Shown here: positions 1-8,519 of the stretch, in pieces | Numbering within the stretch: the first letter of the stretch is position 1 | How the letters are laid out: every line of letters begins with the position of its first letter | Origin: Farysia itapuensis | Lineage: Eukaryota > Basidiomycota > Ustilaginomycetes > Ustilaginales > Ustilaginaceae | Reading direction: 5' to 3' | DNA: 64,000 nucleotides | NCBI GenBank assembly: GCA_023212645.1 | Contig: JALBYC010000002.1 | Coordinates: 248,001-312,000, forward strand | Position numbers and translations under genes: made by a program | Notes under the pieces: generated by a model | Seen by the model: the letters and a program-made list of their open reading frames with translations, nothing else | Database searches by the model: none | Told to the model about the DNA's origin: nothing

Positions 1-792
1 TCGACGCCGATGAAATACAAGGCGGGGCAGCATATTATCCTGGACTGTTCCTCGTTGCTGTCACCGGTCGTGAAAGAGTACAAACACATGTCGGAGAAGC
101 GAGGCGGAGAACGGGAGCTTAACGAATCAGGCACGCGAACGTGGACCATAAGCTCTGCTCCAACCTCATCAGCTCTCCAAGATAGTTTGCAAATTACCAT
201 CCGGCGCTTCGAGGATGGGTTAGTGACACCTTCGCTCTTCAGGTCGCAAGGCAAAGGTGCCGAGCTACCTGTGCTGGGTATTGCAGGTGCTTTCACTCTC
301 TCGAATGCGACTCGCATGGTGTGGGTGGCACAGGGAATCGGACTCACGCCCTTTATGGCCTTTCTTCGTGCGCTATCTTCACGAGAGGATCTCGCGTCAC
401 CCGTCGAGGTTTCTTTTGTCTTGGCTTTGCGCAAGGCAGAAGTCGGGGCTATGCTGCGTCTTGTCACTTCCGCCATTTCTGGGTCTCAAAGTAACAGGGC
501 CCAAAAAGCAACAGTGAAGCTACACCTGCTCTCTGCCAACCTCGAAGCAAGCGATGGATCTGCCGACGAGGAGGCTTTGTTGTCAGCGTCTGCAAACTCT
601 AACTTGGCAATCACCGTGGAGAGGTACAAAGCAAGATTGTCTTCCGACTGGCTTCCCCGACATGCCACTTCGAACGGCAGCACTGATGCTTGGGTCTGTG
701 GTACTCCGGCGTTTGAGCGCGTTGTCACAGACGGCCTTGCCCACGCTGGCTTTAGCGACGACCGTATCTATAGCGAAAGCTTCTCTTATTAG
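1..792 (+). CDS. FAD/NAD(P)-binding oxidoreductase, 3' part only
   Basis: The reading frame is open to the first base, so the true start lies outside the window and only about 263 C-terminal residues are seen. The visible part matches a ferredoxin-NADP reductase-type module. KAGQHIILD is the typical entry into the FAD barrel, RTWTISS fits the FAD-binding RxYS/T motif with W for Y, and GIGLTPFMAFLRAL is the GxGxTP nucleotide-binding loop. A C-terminal WVCGTPAFERVV strand follows, where such enzymes bind the nicotinamide. The protein ends in YSESFSY. It probably moves electrons between NAD(P)H and an N-terminal acceptor domain that is not visible, so the substrate cannot be given. Fungal proteins that fuse this module to an FMN-binding domain are one possibility, but this is inference. 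Confidence 0.7.
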   Translation, partial: STPMKYKAGQHIILDCSSLLSPVVKEYKHMSEKRGGERELNESGTRTWTISSAPTSSALQDSLQITIRRFEDGLVTPSLFRSQGKGAELPVLGIAGAFTLSNATRMVWVAQGIGLTPFMAFLRALSSREDLASPVEVSFVLALRKAEVGAMLRLVTSAISGSQSNRAQKATVKLHLLSANLEASDGSADEEALLSASANSNLAITVERYKARLSSDWLPRHATSNGSTDAWVCGTPAFERVVTDGLAHAGFSDDRIYSESFSY

Positions 793-1318
793 TGCTGGAA
801 TGTAATAATGTTTGTACCGAGTAGCCGAAAGTCCGGTGTGGGGGAATCCGTTCGCGTCTTGGCGGTGTGGATCGGTGGAGGATCGGGCGGACATAAGTCA
901 CAGAGTGGGTGGTGTGCGTGCGTGTTCAGGTGCATTCCGAATTCGATCTCTTTTTCGCGAAATCGGAGATTACATTCTCGAAATGCGGAAAAGGGAGTGT
1001 GTCAATAGTGGGCCCGACTTGTTGATTAGCGAAGTTTGTAATCCTGCTCCAAATGGGGATTGGCTGATCTGGTGATTCCGTGTTGGCAGTCCAGGCCAGT
1101 CAGTAGTCGGTCGGTGCTGTAGGTTTGGGAAACGAGAGCGTCTCGACCATCACTCCTATCGTCATTACCTCCTTTTGCCCTCCTCTTGGCTGCTCCCCCT
1201 TCGTCGCTCATTCGACGACTCAGCACCCCTGTTGCATCCTTTGGCATCTCCATCTCACACAAAACAATACTGTCGCTTCAAGAGCACATAAAGTCATCGC
1301 ACTGCATCTCTCGCCATC
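793..1318. other. Intergenic region, promoter side of casein kinase gene
   Basis: This stretch of 526 bases holds the 3' end of the reductase gene and the upstream region of the casein kinase gene. The last 180 bases are rich in C and T tracts on the plus strand, as is common upstream of fungal housekeeping genes. No ORF here has recognisable content, and I see no clear TATA box. Confidence 0.5.
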
Positions 1319-2684
1319 ATGGATCTCCGCGTAGGAGGCAAGTGCGTATCCTTCCTCTTCTCGCTCTCGCCTTTCTGCATCTTTACTGACGTTCTTCTTC
1401 CTTTCCGCTGCTTTTCTCCTTGCTGCCTTGCTTGTCAACACCTATAGAGTAAGTTGGCTTCGGTCAAAGCTGAGTACGTCACACATTACTGACCCTTGCT
1501 TCTCCAACAGTACCGCATCGGTAAAAAGATTGGTTCAGGCTCCTTTGGTGATATCTACCTCGGCATCAACATCATCTCTGGCGAAGAAGTTGCCATCAAG
1601 CTCGAGTCGATCAAGGCTAAGCATCCCCAGCTCGAGTACGAGGCTAAGGTTTACAAGACCCTTGCCGGTGGTGTCGGTGTTCCCTTTGTCCGATGGTACG
1701 GACAGGAATGCGACTATAATGCCATGGTCATCGACCTTCTTGGTCCTTCGCTCGAAGACTTGTTCAACTTTTGCAACCGCAAGTTCTCCCTCAAGACCGT
1801 TTTGCTGCTCGCTGACCAGATGGTAAGCACATTGTCAAATTTTCTCTGTGGTTGCCTTTGCTGACCTTCATTTTCTACAGATTTCGCGCATCGAATACAT
1901 TCATTCGCGAAACTTCATCCACCGAGACATCAAGCCCGACAACTTCCTCATGGGCATCGGCAAGCGAGGAAACCAGGTCAATGTCATTGATTTCGGTCTT
2001 GCCAAGAAATACCGAGACCCCAAGACTCATCTCCACATCCCCTACCGAGAGAACAAGAACCTGACCGGTACCGCTCGTTACACCTCCATCAACACCCACC
2101 TCGGTGTCGAGCAGTCTCGACGAGACGACCTCGAGTCCCTGGGCTACGTGCTTATGTATTTCCTTCGGGGATCTCTGCCCTGGCAAGGACTCAAGGCGGC
2201 TACCAAGAAGCAGAAGTACGACCGCATCATGGAGAAGAAGATGACAACGCCTACTGAGCTTCTTTGCCGCGGCTTCCCCTCGGAGATGGCCATTTACCTC
2301 AACTGCTGCCGATCGCTCCGATTCGATGACAAGCCCGACTACTCCTACCTGCGAAAGCTCTTCCGAGACCTCTTTGTGCGAGAAGGATTCCAGTATGACT
2401 ACGTCTTTGACTGGAGCATCCAGCAGCGTTCCGAGGACGCCAAGGTTGATCCTGTCGCCAAACAGCAGCAGCAGCAACAGCAGCAACAGCAGCTTCAGCA
2501 AGCTGCTCAGCTGCCGCGACGAAAAGTCCTCGCCCCCGAGGGCGAAGAGGCCGCCAACGGCATGGACGCCACTCGAGCTGGCTACGCTCCTGGCCGACCG
2601 GGTGAGAAGAGCTACCTCACTGCTCAAAACCTGGCGGGCTCTTCTCGACCTCTCAAGCGAGAGGAACAGCCCGGCTACTACTAA
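1319..2684 (+). CDS. Casein kinase 1 (Hrr25/CK1 delta-epsilon type), spliced
   Basis: Serine/threonine kinase of the CK1 family, which acts in vesicle transport, DNA repair and cell-cycle signalling. Exons as I read them are 1319-1341, 1448 (one base), 1511-1822 and 1881-2684, giving 379 residues. Visible motifs are the glycine loop GSGSFG, VAIKLE with the ATP lysine, the catalytic [11 protein letters not shown], and the CK1 hallmark [19 protein letters not shown] in place of APE. The C-terminal tail carries about ten glutamines in a row and is otherwise low complexity. The first exon encodes MDLRVGGK, the conserved CK1 N-terminus, and must join YRIGKK at 1511. The only way I find to do this without adding a residue is a one-base exon at 1448. 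A single intron from 1346 would instead insert a cysteine. The third intron (1823-1880) is canonical, GTAAGC to TACAG. Confidence 0.93.
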
Positions 2685-3351
2685 GCTTCTCGCTTATCAA
2701 TCTGTTTCTTGTCTCACACTCTCATTACGTTCCAGCAATACGGTTGAATAATTCTGCAGGACCCTGGTCACACGCACACAAGGCATATTCACTCTCAACA
2801 AGTTCCTCGCGGATATGCGAGAGGGCTTCGGTGGAAAACAAGGACAGGCGTCCATTGTCATCAGCCAAGTCCTGCAGCAGGAAGCGCGCCTCTACCGCCA
2901 TGCTTCTCTGACAGGTTCAACGTATTTGCAAATTCTCTCACTCACTCTCGACTCTATCGCTCAAACATTCCGCATCCAGATCCGATTGCTATCTTTACCG
3001 ACGCACTTCCTGCATCTCCATTCGCCATCCGCTCGACCGAGCCGGTGTGTCGATCTGAGGGTGCGGATTGCTTTCTGATCTGGGTTGCCAACTTTCCAAC
3101 TATCTACGGTCTTTACTCTACAAACGCTTTACAGACACAGCTGGACCCTGGTCCATTCTGCTGTCGTCGTCGCTCTACGGCATACTTTGTCGATTCTTCC
3201 TCCTTGCGCGTAATCGCATCCTCATAACCACTCATGTGCATACGAGCTCTGATTTTCCTATAGTCCACATCCACAATCCGAATCTCACGTTTTTGCGCTT
3301 TAAAGTGTCTGATTTCAACGCACATCCTGGAAAGTGCAGGAAAGAGGTTAC
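2685..3351. other. Convergent 3' region between CK1 and rpn5
   Basis: These 667 bases lie between the stops of two convergent genes and should hold both 3' untranslated regions. The plus strand is pyrimidine-rich with scattered short ORFs that show no recognisable content. I see no RNA gene or repeat. Confidence 0.5.
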
Positions 3352-4998
3352 CTAAGGGGCGCGGATACCGGCGCGGTGAACGGCCCATTCTTTCTCGACG
3401 AGGTGGGTGACTTTTTCCACCGTGGCCATGAGCTTGTTCATGTCGTTGGACCAGTTGTTGAGTACGTCTGCGTTGGATTTGCGCGGCTCGAAATTGACCA
3501 GGCCTGCTGGACGGTCCATTTTGGCGAAAATCGTGCCGGACGAGACGAGCGAGGCCAGACTGGACTCGCTCTGTTCCGGGCTCAGATCGAGGAGTTGCGA
3601 GAGACGGACGAGGTTGATGCGGGTGTAGTACTTTGAGATGACGCGGATGTTGTGTTCGACGACGCGCTTGTGCAGTTCCTCCCATCGGTAGTCACCTTCT
3701 TCGAGCTTGGAGGCGCCGTTGGCAGCGTGTGTGCTGTTTGCAGCAAAGGTAGGCGTTTGACGCAGCATAGGGCCGTAGAGTGTCTCGATGCCCGGCCAGC
3801 GCATCAGTTCGGGCGTGGTAAAGCACTTGAGCAAGTTCTTGTGCTCCGGCGTGGTATCCAGCTCGGGCATCAGCTCGACACGGGCCATCAGATCTGACTG
3901 CTCGTTGTCGTACGGCGCCAGCGCGAGGAACACGACCACATTCTGAAGCGCCTCCTTGCTCTTCGCCGGATCAGCCTTGATCGACGGTGTATCAAAAATC
4001 TCGCGGTAGTACTTGCAAATGTCGAGGAACTTGTGCGACTTGAGCGAGTACTGCACCATCATGTTGTAGAACCGCAGCCGCAAGTCTTGCTGCTTGGCAT
4101 CGTCAAAGAACTTGGTGTTGATCTTCTTCGATACGATGGCCATCTTTGCCAGATCGCCCCGCTCGTAATTGAGTCGCATCTGCTCTAGGATGAATTCGAC
4201 CTTTTCGCGGCGGTCCATGGATCCAAACGTCTCAACACTGAGGTCTTGCAACGCGTCGGCAGCTTCGTCCACTTTGCCCTTGGTATACAGCATGCGTGAG
4301 AGAATGAGCGTCACCCTTGCTCGTTCCACTTCAACAAAGATCTTGCCTTCAGTCACGGAACGCAGCATCTCTACCAGCTTGAGTCGGGTATCAGCGTCGA
4401 CGCCCTGATCGCCCAACTTCTTCGCTTCATCCATGAGTTCCAGGACCTTGGCGTTCTGTGCGCCCACTTTTTCACGTTCGTGTTCTTCTTCGGCCTCTTG
4501 ACGCTTCTTTGCCTCGGACGCTTCTTTCGAGTCCTTCTTCCCTTCGTCCTTCTCTTTCTTTTTCGCCTTTTCGACAGCAGCAGAGACTCTTTCAGCAGCA
4601 AGATCCTTCATCTCCTCGTCCTTTGTCTCCTGCTCTCTTCTTCTTTCCTCCACTGGGTCGACAGCGGGATGCAGGAAACACATGACTAGCTGGACCATTC
4701 GCGTGATAGCCATCTTGAGCTGTCCATGCTTCTTGGACAGAGACGTGACTGTATCGCAAAGCAGCTCCCAGTTGGTGGCATTTGCTGACGGTGTTGTTCT
4801 TACGAGCAGGATAGCGAGCAGAAGCAGACGTGTCGTCGAAGTCAGGTCGGCGGCATTGCGTGATTTCTTCTCGATGGCAAACACCTTGTCGAGCGCCTGT
4901 GTCAGCTGTCCTGATGCAGAAAGCGACTGCGCCTCCGGAATCAGAGCATCGACCTCTGCGGTGAAGTCTGCCTCCTGCTTCTTCTCTGGTGCCGACAT
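3352..4998 (-). CDS. RPN5: 26S proteasome regulatory subunit Rpn5 (PSMD12)
   Basis: Non-ATPase subunit of the 19S lid, a scaffold that helps hold the Rpn11 deubiquitinase in the proteasome lid. A single exon encodes 548 residues. The N-terminus begins with an acidic helix followed by LSASGQLTQALDKVFAIEK. The solenoid helices around residues 220-330 (ILSRMLYTKGKVDEAADALQ) are typical of Rpn5, and a PCI domain occupies roughly residues 370-500, ending near RINLVRLSQLLDLSPEQSE. The family is usually about 445-460 residues. The extra length here is mainly a very charged Lys/Glu-rich insert at about residues 115-185, predicted to be a coiled or disordered segment. The start at 4998 is the first ATG, and the conserved N-terminus follows soon after it. 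Confidence 0.93.
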   Translation of the reverse strand: MSAPEKKQEADFTAEVDALIPEAQSLSASGQLTQALDKVFAIEKKSRNAADLTSTTRLLLLAILLVRTTPSANATNWELLCDTVTSLSKKHGQLKMAITRMVQLVMCFLHPAVDPVEERRREQETKDEEMKDLAAERVSAAVEKAKKKEKDEGKKDSKEASEAKKRQEAEEEHEREKVGAQNAKVLELMDEAKKLGDQGVDADTRLKLVEMLRSVTEGKIFVEVERARVTLILSRMLYTKGKVDEAADALQDLSVETFGSMDRREKVEFILEQMRLNYERGDLAKMAIVSKKINTKFFDDAKQQDLRLRFYNMMVQYSLKSHKFLDICKYYREIFDTPSIKADPAKSKEALQNVVVFLALAPYDNEQSDLMARVELMPELDTTPEHKNLLKCFTTPELMRWPGIETLYGPMLRQTPTFAANSTHAANGASKLEEGDYRWEELHKRVVEHNIRVISKYYTRINLVRLSQLLDLSPEQSESSLASLVSSGTIFAKMDRPAGLVNFEPRKSNADVLNNWSNDMNKLMATVEKVTHLVEKEWAVHRAGIRAP

Positions 4999-5316
4999 GA
5001 TATATAGGTGATGATCAGGTGTTGGTCTTGGAGAAAGTGGAGCTGGTAAATGGCGTGGCCTTCGATCACGATTCCTTGCTGACTAATGCTGACCGCGTTA
5101 ATACAGCACGTCTGGGTCTCCCGGCGCAGGGGCTGTGTTGGTCTCGGGCTTTCAGGGTCTAGGCGGTGCAAAATTAGAAGTTGAGATATTCGATCTTCGA
5201 CGCGCTTGTCTCCAAGTGAAGGCGAGCCAAGCCAAGCCCATTCGGCGCCAAACGTCATTTGCTTGGCTCGACTTTGACGTGAGTGCCTGCTTCCCTTCTC
5301 CGCACCACATCCCGCC
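4999..5316. other. Divergent promoter region, rpn5 and rim9/palI
   Basis: This 318-base divergent intergenic stretch separates the start codons of the Rpn5 and Rim9-like genes and must contain both promoters. I see no convincing TATA box and no small ORF worth reporting. The repeated GCCAAGCCAAGCC near 5226 is a short direct repeat of unknown meaning. Confidence 0.45.
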
Positions 5317-7029
5317 ATGCTTCGTCCTGCTACACCGGGGACGCTCCTGGTCCTGGTGGCTGCCATTCTACTCATCCTCGTCACTGTTTCAACTCCTGTC
5401 CTACAATCCATCTACTTTCTCGAAGCAACCATCGGCGGCAGAGGCAACCAGAGCGGTGAAAGAGCAACCTTTGGTACACTAGGCTACTGCATCGGCGGAC
5501 AATGTAGCGCTACAGCTTTAGGGTACGAGTTCGACCCCAATCAGCTCCTCGGCATCACGGTCATTCGCGGCAACTATACTGCGCCCATCATCAAGGGCCT
5601 CACCTACACCCTCATCCTCCACCCCATCGCCCTTGGGTTCGCTGTCGTCGCTTTCCTGCTCGGTCTTATCAGTCACTGCCGAGAAATGTCGACCAACTTC
5701 CTCGGTACGTTCGTCACCAGCATTGGCGCTGTTATCACGCTGGTAGCGTTCGGACTTGATCTCGCCCTCTTCGTCATCGCCAAGAAACGAATCGACAGCG
5801 TGAGTGGAGCTAGTGCTTCTCTCGGCAATGCCATCTGGCTCACGTTGGCTGCCTGGATTCTCATGTTCCTTGCCGGTTGTACATTCAGCTGTGGTATCTG
5901 CAGCCGACGTCGCCGCAACAGAGTCAAAGATTCAGCGCTGGACAGCTACGGCGCTCGTCCAGCTAACGACAGACACACTGAACAGATGCGTATGGACGCA
6001 ATCAACGCCGAGAATGACCGCAAACGCCGTCAAGAGACGTACGACCGAAGCAAGCAGAACGAGCTGCCCAAGTTTGCCGAATACGAAACCGAACACGAAG
6101 TACCGCTCAAGAATGACTATGAAGACGGTGCTTATGGCAATCGCTACGGCAACGGTCAGGTGGGAACGGCTTACTCGACCAACCACAACATGGCTGCCGG
6201 TGCCGGTGCCGTTGCTGGAGGCGTTGCCGCTGGGTCTGTCATCAATGGCGTTGGTCAGGGCTACGGTCGACGACAGGCTACACCTGTTCAGCAACACGAG
6301 CAATTCGCGAACTCCCCTCCCATGCTGAACAACACTGCTGGCTACGGTGCGCACAATTCACAATTCTCTCCAAGGCAGAACGCGGCGGGGACGATGCCTC
6401 ATCCTGCTGCGTCTCCACCGCCTAGAGAGGGCATGTATACCCCTGGCGTCGGTCCTCAGCCCTACCGCGACGGAAGCACGCAGAGTCCAGCGCCACGTCC
6501 ATACCCCAACGTCTCTAGTCCAGCCCCTACCAGCGATCAAACCCACGCACAGCAGTACGATGCGTACGGCAACATGGTCCCAAGCAGTCGCTTCGCGCAG
6601 CAGACTGGTGGCGAGTACGGTCAGTCGAACGAGTATGGGGTTGCTGGATACGGTCAGTCTGGCTCGGTGCTGCATGACCCAAGTCGAGCTGGACCTTCGA
6701 CGCAGGAGATTGCGTACAATCACAGCGGAAGCGCTCTGGCCCACCAGCAGAACTACTCGACCGCTCAAGGCACCGCCAACGATGGATTCGGCATCGCCTC
6801 GCAGTCGACCCACCTGCCTGCGCAGCAAGAACACTCCACCAGCTTCGACCCCTACGTTGCAACCGGCTACGACCATGACCACGCAGTAGAACACGAGGCA
6901 GACCCTACCGCTAGCGGCAGTGGCTTCTACGACGACGGCCAGAGTCAAGCCGGCCCACCCGGGTACGAGTCTGTCGCTGGTGGATCGCAGCAGTACAACC
7001 ACTCGCACTACCCACGTGAAAAGTCCTAG
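5317..7029 (+). CDS. Rim9/PalI-family pH-response membrane protein
   Basis: Predicted plasma-membrane component of the Rim/Pal ambient-pH sensing pathway, which signals alkaline pH through a Rim21/PalH-type sensor to the Rim101/PacC factor. It has 570 residues in one exon. The first about 195 residues have the SUR7/PalI layout. A hydrophobic segment lies at about 9-30, then an extracellular loop with FGTLGYCIGGQC, where the paired cysteines are typical, and three more membrane segments at about 92-115, 125-152 and 165-190. A Cys/Arg-rich cytoplasmic edge (CSRRRRNR) follows. The remaining roughly 370 residues form a long disordered tail rich in Gly, Tyr, Gln, Pro and Ser with YGN/YGQ patches. 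Long tails are known in filamentous-fungal PalI, whereas yeast Rim9 is short. The start is the only ATG before the first membrane segment. Confidence 0.85.
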   Translation: MLRPATPGTLLVLVAAILLILVTVSTPVLQSIYFLEATIGGRGNQSGERATFGTLGYCIGGQCSATALGYEFDPNQLLGITVIRGNYTAPIIKGLTYTLILHPIALGFAVVAFLLGLISHCREMSTNFLGTFVTSIGAVITLVAFGLDLALFVIAKKRIDSVSGASASLGNAIWLTLAAWILMFLAGCTFSCGICSRRRRNRVKDSALDSYGARPANDRHTEQMRMDAINAENDRKRRQETYDRSKQNELPKFAEYETEHEVPLKNDYEDGAYGNRYGNGQVGTAYSTNHNMAAGAGAVAGGVAAGSVINGVGQGYGRRQATPVQQHEQFANSPPMLNNTAGYGAHNSQFSPRQNAAGTMPHPAASPPPREGMYTPGVGPQPYRDGSTQSPAPRPYPNVSSPAPTSDQTHAQQYDAYGNMVPSSRFAQQTGGEYGQSNEYGVAGYGQSGSVLHDPSRAGPSTQEIAYNHSGSALAHQQNYSTAQGTANDGFGIASQSTHLPAQQEHSTSFDPYVATGYDHDHAVEHEADPTASGSGFYDDGQSQAGPPGYESVAGGSQQYNHSHYPREKS

Positions 7030-7170
7030 TTTCCCCCCTCTGTTGGCCCCCCTTTCGTGTTTGATATTCACCCTGCTGTAATCTAGTTGCACCCCCCCAC
7101 ACACACACATTTTGACGAACTTTGACATGGCGTTTAGATGTATTATTGCCTGTGCGAGAGTCGCGCGGGG

Positions 7171-7980
7171 CTAGAGCTCGTCTTCTTCAGCAGCGTCGAA
7201 GAGGGGAGCGCGTTCCTCCTCGCCGATGCGGATCCTGTCCCGCGCCATTGCGCCTTCATCCTCCAGATCCAGATCGAGCGAGTACGGACGATTGCCAATC
7301 TCGATGCGCGTCGGTCTACTCGTAACATTGCTGCCGGACCGGCGTACGATCGACACGAGTCTCAGTGCCTGGATAACGTTTCGACCGATGAGGAGGACCG
7401 AGTCGAGCAGCTCCTCTGACTTGCCCGAGCGCCCGCTTGAGCGTTCTTCCCCGTTTTCGTCCGGGTAGTCTGGCGGTGTCGGCGTTCCTCGTCGGTACGG
7501 CGAGCACTCGTGGTGGAAGAAAATGACGAGCAGCGTAATTGCGCACAACAACACCAGCCCCAGATCGACAATGTTGTACGTCGACTTCCAGAACTGCTTG
7601 CCAAACGCTACCAACCGGATGCCGACTTCGGCTATTAACAGCAGGTTGATGACCAGTTCCAGCCCGTAAAACAGTGTTCCTGGACAGTCTGACGATAAGC
7701 TGATGACGACAGTGAGAAGGGAGGCAAGCGCCATGGTGGCGTAGAAGTAGAGGTAGGCTGAGGAGTGGACGAAGCGATTAGCGACGCCTTTGAGAATCTC
7801 ATTGCGGGAGAGAAAGTAGTGCGATCTTGACGGCGTTGGGATGGATGCATCGCTCGGTGGACGCGGGTATGATCCAAACGCTGTGTTATCGTACACTTGA
7901 CCGACACCGATCGAGCTGCCGTTCATGGGCACCGCGGTGTGGCCCGCCTGTTGTTGCTGCTGTTGCGGGGGAGTAGCCAT
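7171..7980 (-). CDS. Four-helix ion-transport-domain-like membrane protein
   Basis: Predicted membrane protein of about 269 residues resembling one voltage-sensor (S1-S4) unit of an ion-transport domain. Hydrophobic segments are YLYFYATMALASLLTVVISL, then FYGLELVINLLLIAEVGIRL, then IVDLGLVLLCAITLLVIFF. The fourth, NVIQALRLVSIVRRSG, has spaced arginines as in an S4 helix. No pore helix or selectivity filter follows. A poly-Gln stretch starts the protein and an acidic tail (DAAEEDEL) ends it. The frame stays open upstream to 8550, but that part overlaps the start of the neighbouring nat1 gene and is low complexity. I therefore prefer the ATG at 7980, which is uncertain. Function and ion are unknown. 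Confidence 0.65.
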   Translation of the reverse strand: MATPPQQQQQQAGHTAVPMNGSSIGVGQVYDNTAFGSYPRPPSDASIPTPSRSHYFLSRNEILKGVANRFVHSSAYLYFYATMALASLLTVVISLSSDCPGTLFYGLELVINLLLIAEVGIRLVAFGKQFWKSTYNIVDLGLVLLCAITLLVIFFHHECSPYRRGTPTPPDYPDENGEERSSGRSGKSEELLDSVLLIGRNVIQALRLVSIVRRSGSNVTSRPTRIEIGNRPYSLDLDLEDEGAMARDRIRIGEEERAPLFDAAEEDEL

Positions 7981-8519
7981 GTCGGCAAGTGCTTTGGCCC
8001 AACGCTGAGTTGAGATGGAAAAGACGTTTTGCGTGTGATGCGCTGCTCTTCTGACTGGACCTTGTGGAGTGGCGCTGCTGTCTGCGTATGCCTGTGCACT
8101 GCCGTTGGTGTAGCTGTTGGTGTTGCTAGAGTGGGGCCAAGTGGAGCCGGACGCAACGACGGGATCGGCAATGTGTTGTCGCTGGCGTTTGGACGGAGCC
8201 GCAGCGTCCCAAGCTGCTTCTGACTCGTTTAGAGCGGGTATGGTGACCAGGTTGCTGCCCGCAGAAAGATCGTTCCTGTTGCTCAACCTTTCTGTGATGG
8301 TGTTTCGAGAGCAACAAGGGGTCCGGGTGTTGCCAAGAGCCAAAGCCGAGGAGCGCTCATCATTCGGCCGACTGAGCCAAACACGGGCGCCTGGACTCAC
8401 AGACTCGGAATATTTGGGTGAGAACTTGAGAAGATACGTTCCACACAATAAATCGGTGATCGTCACTTTCTTCTCATTCCTGCTCAGCTGGTGGACGACG
8501 AGCAGCGCTGCACACAACC
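7981..8519. other. Divergent region upstream of nat1 (start of neighbour uncertain)
   Basis: This stretch lies between the preferred minus-strand start and nat1. The minus-strand frame is open through it and the translation is Ser/Ala/Asn-rich, so part may be coding if the neighbour starts further upstream. Otherwise it is the shared promoter region. Confidence 0.4.

Noticed and set aside
1875..2627. 250-residue minus-strand ORF opposite casein kinase 1
   Set aside because: Leu/Val/Ser-rich mirror of the biased codon use in the kinase; no independent features.
6358..7128. 256-residue minus-strand ORF opposite the rim9/palI tail
   Set aside because: Val/Arg-rich translation caused by the repetitive tail codons on the other strand.
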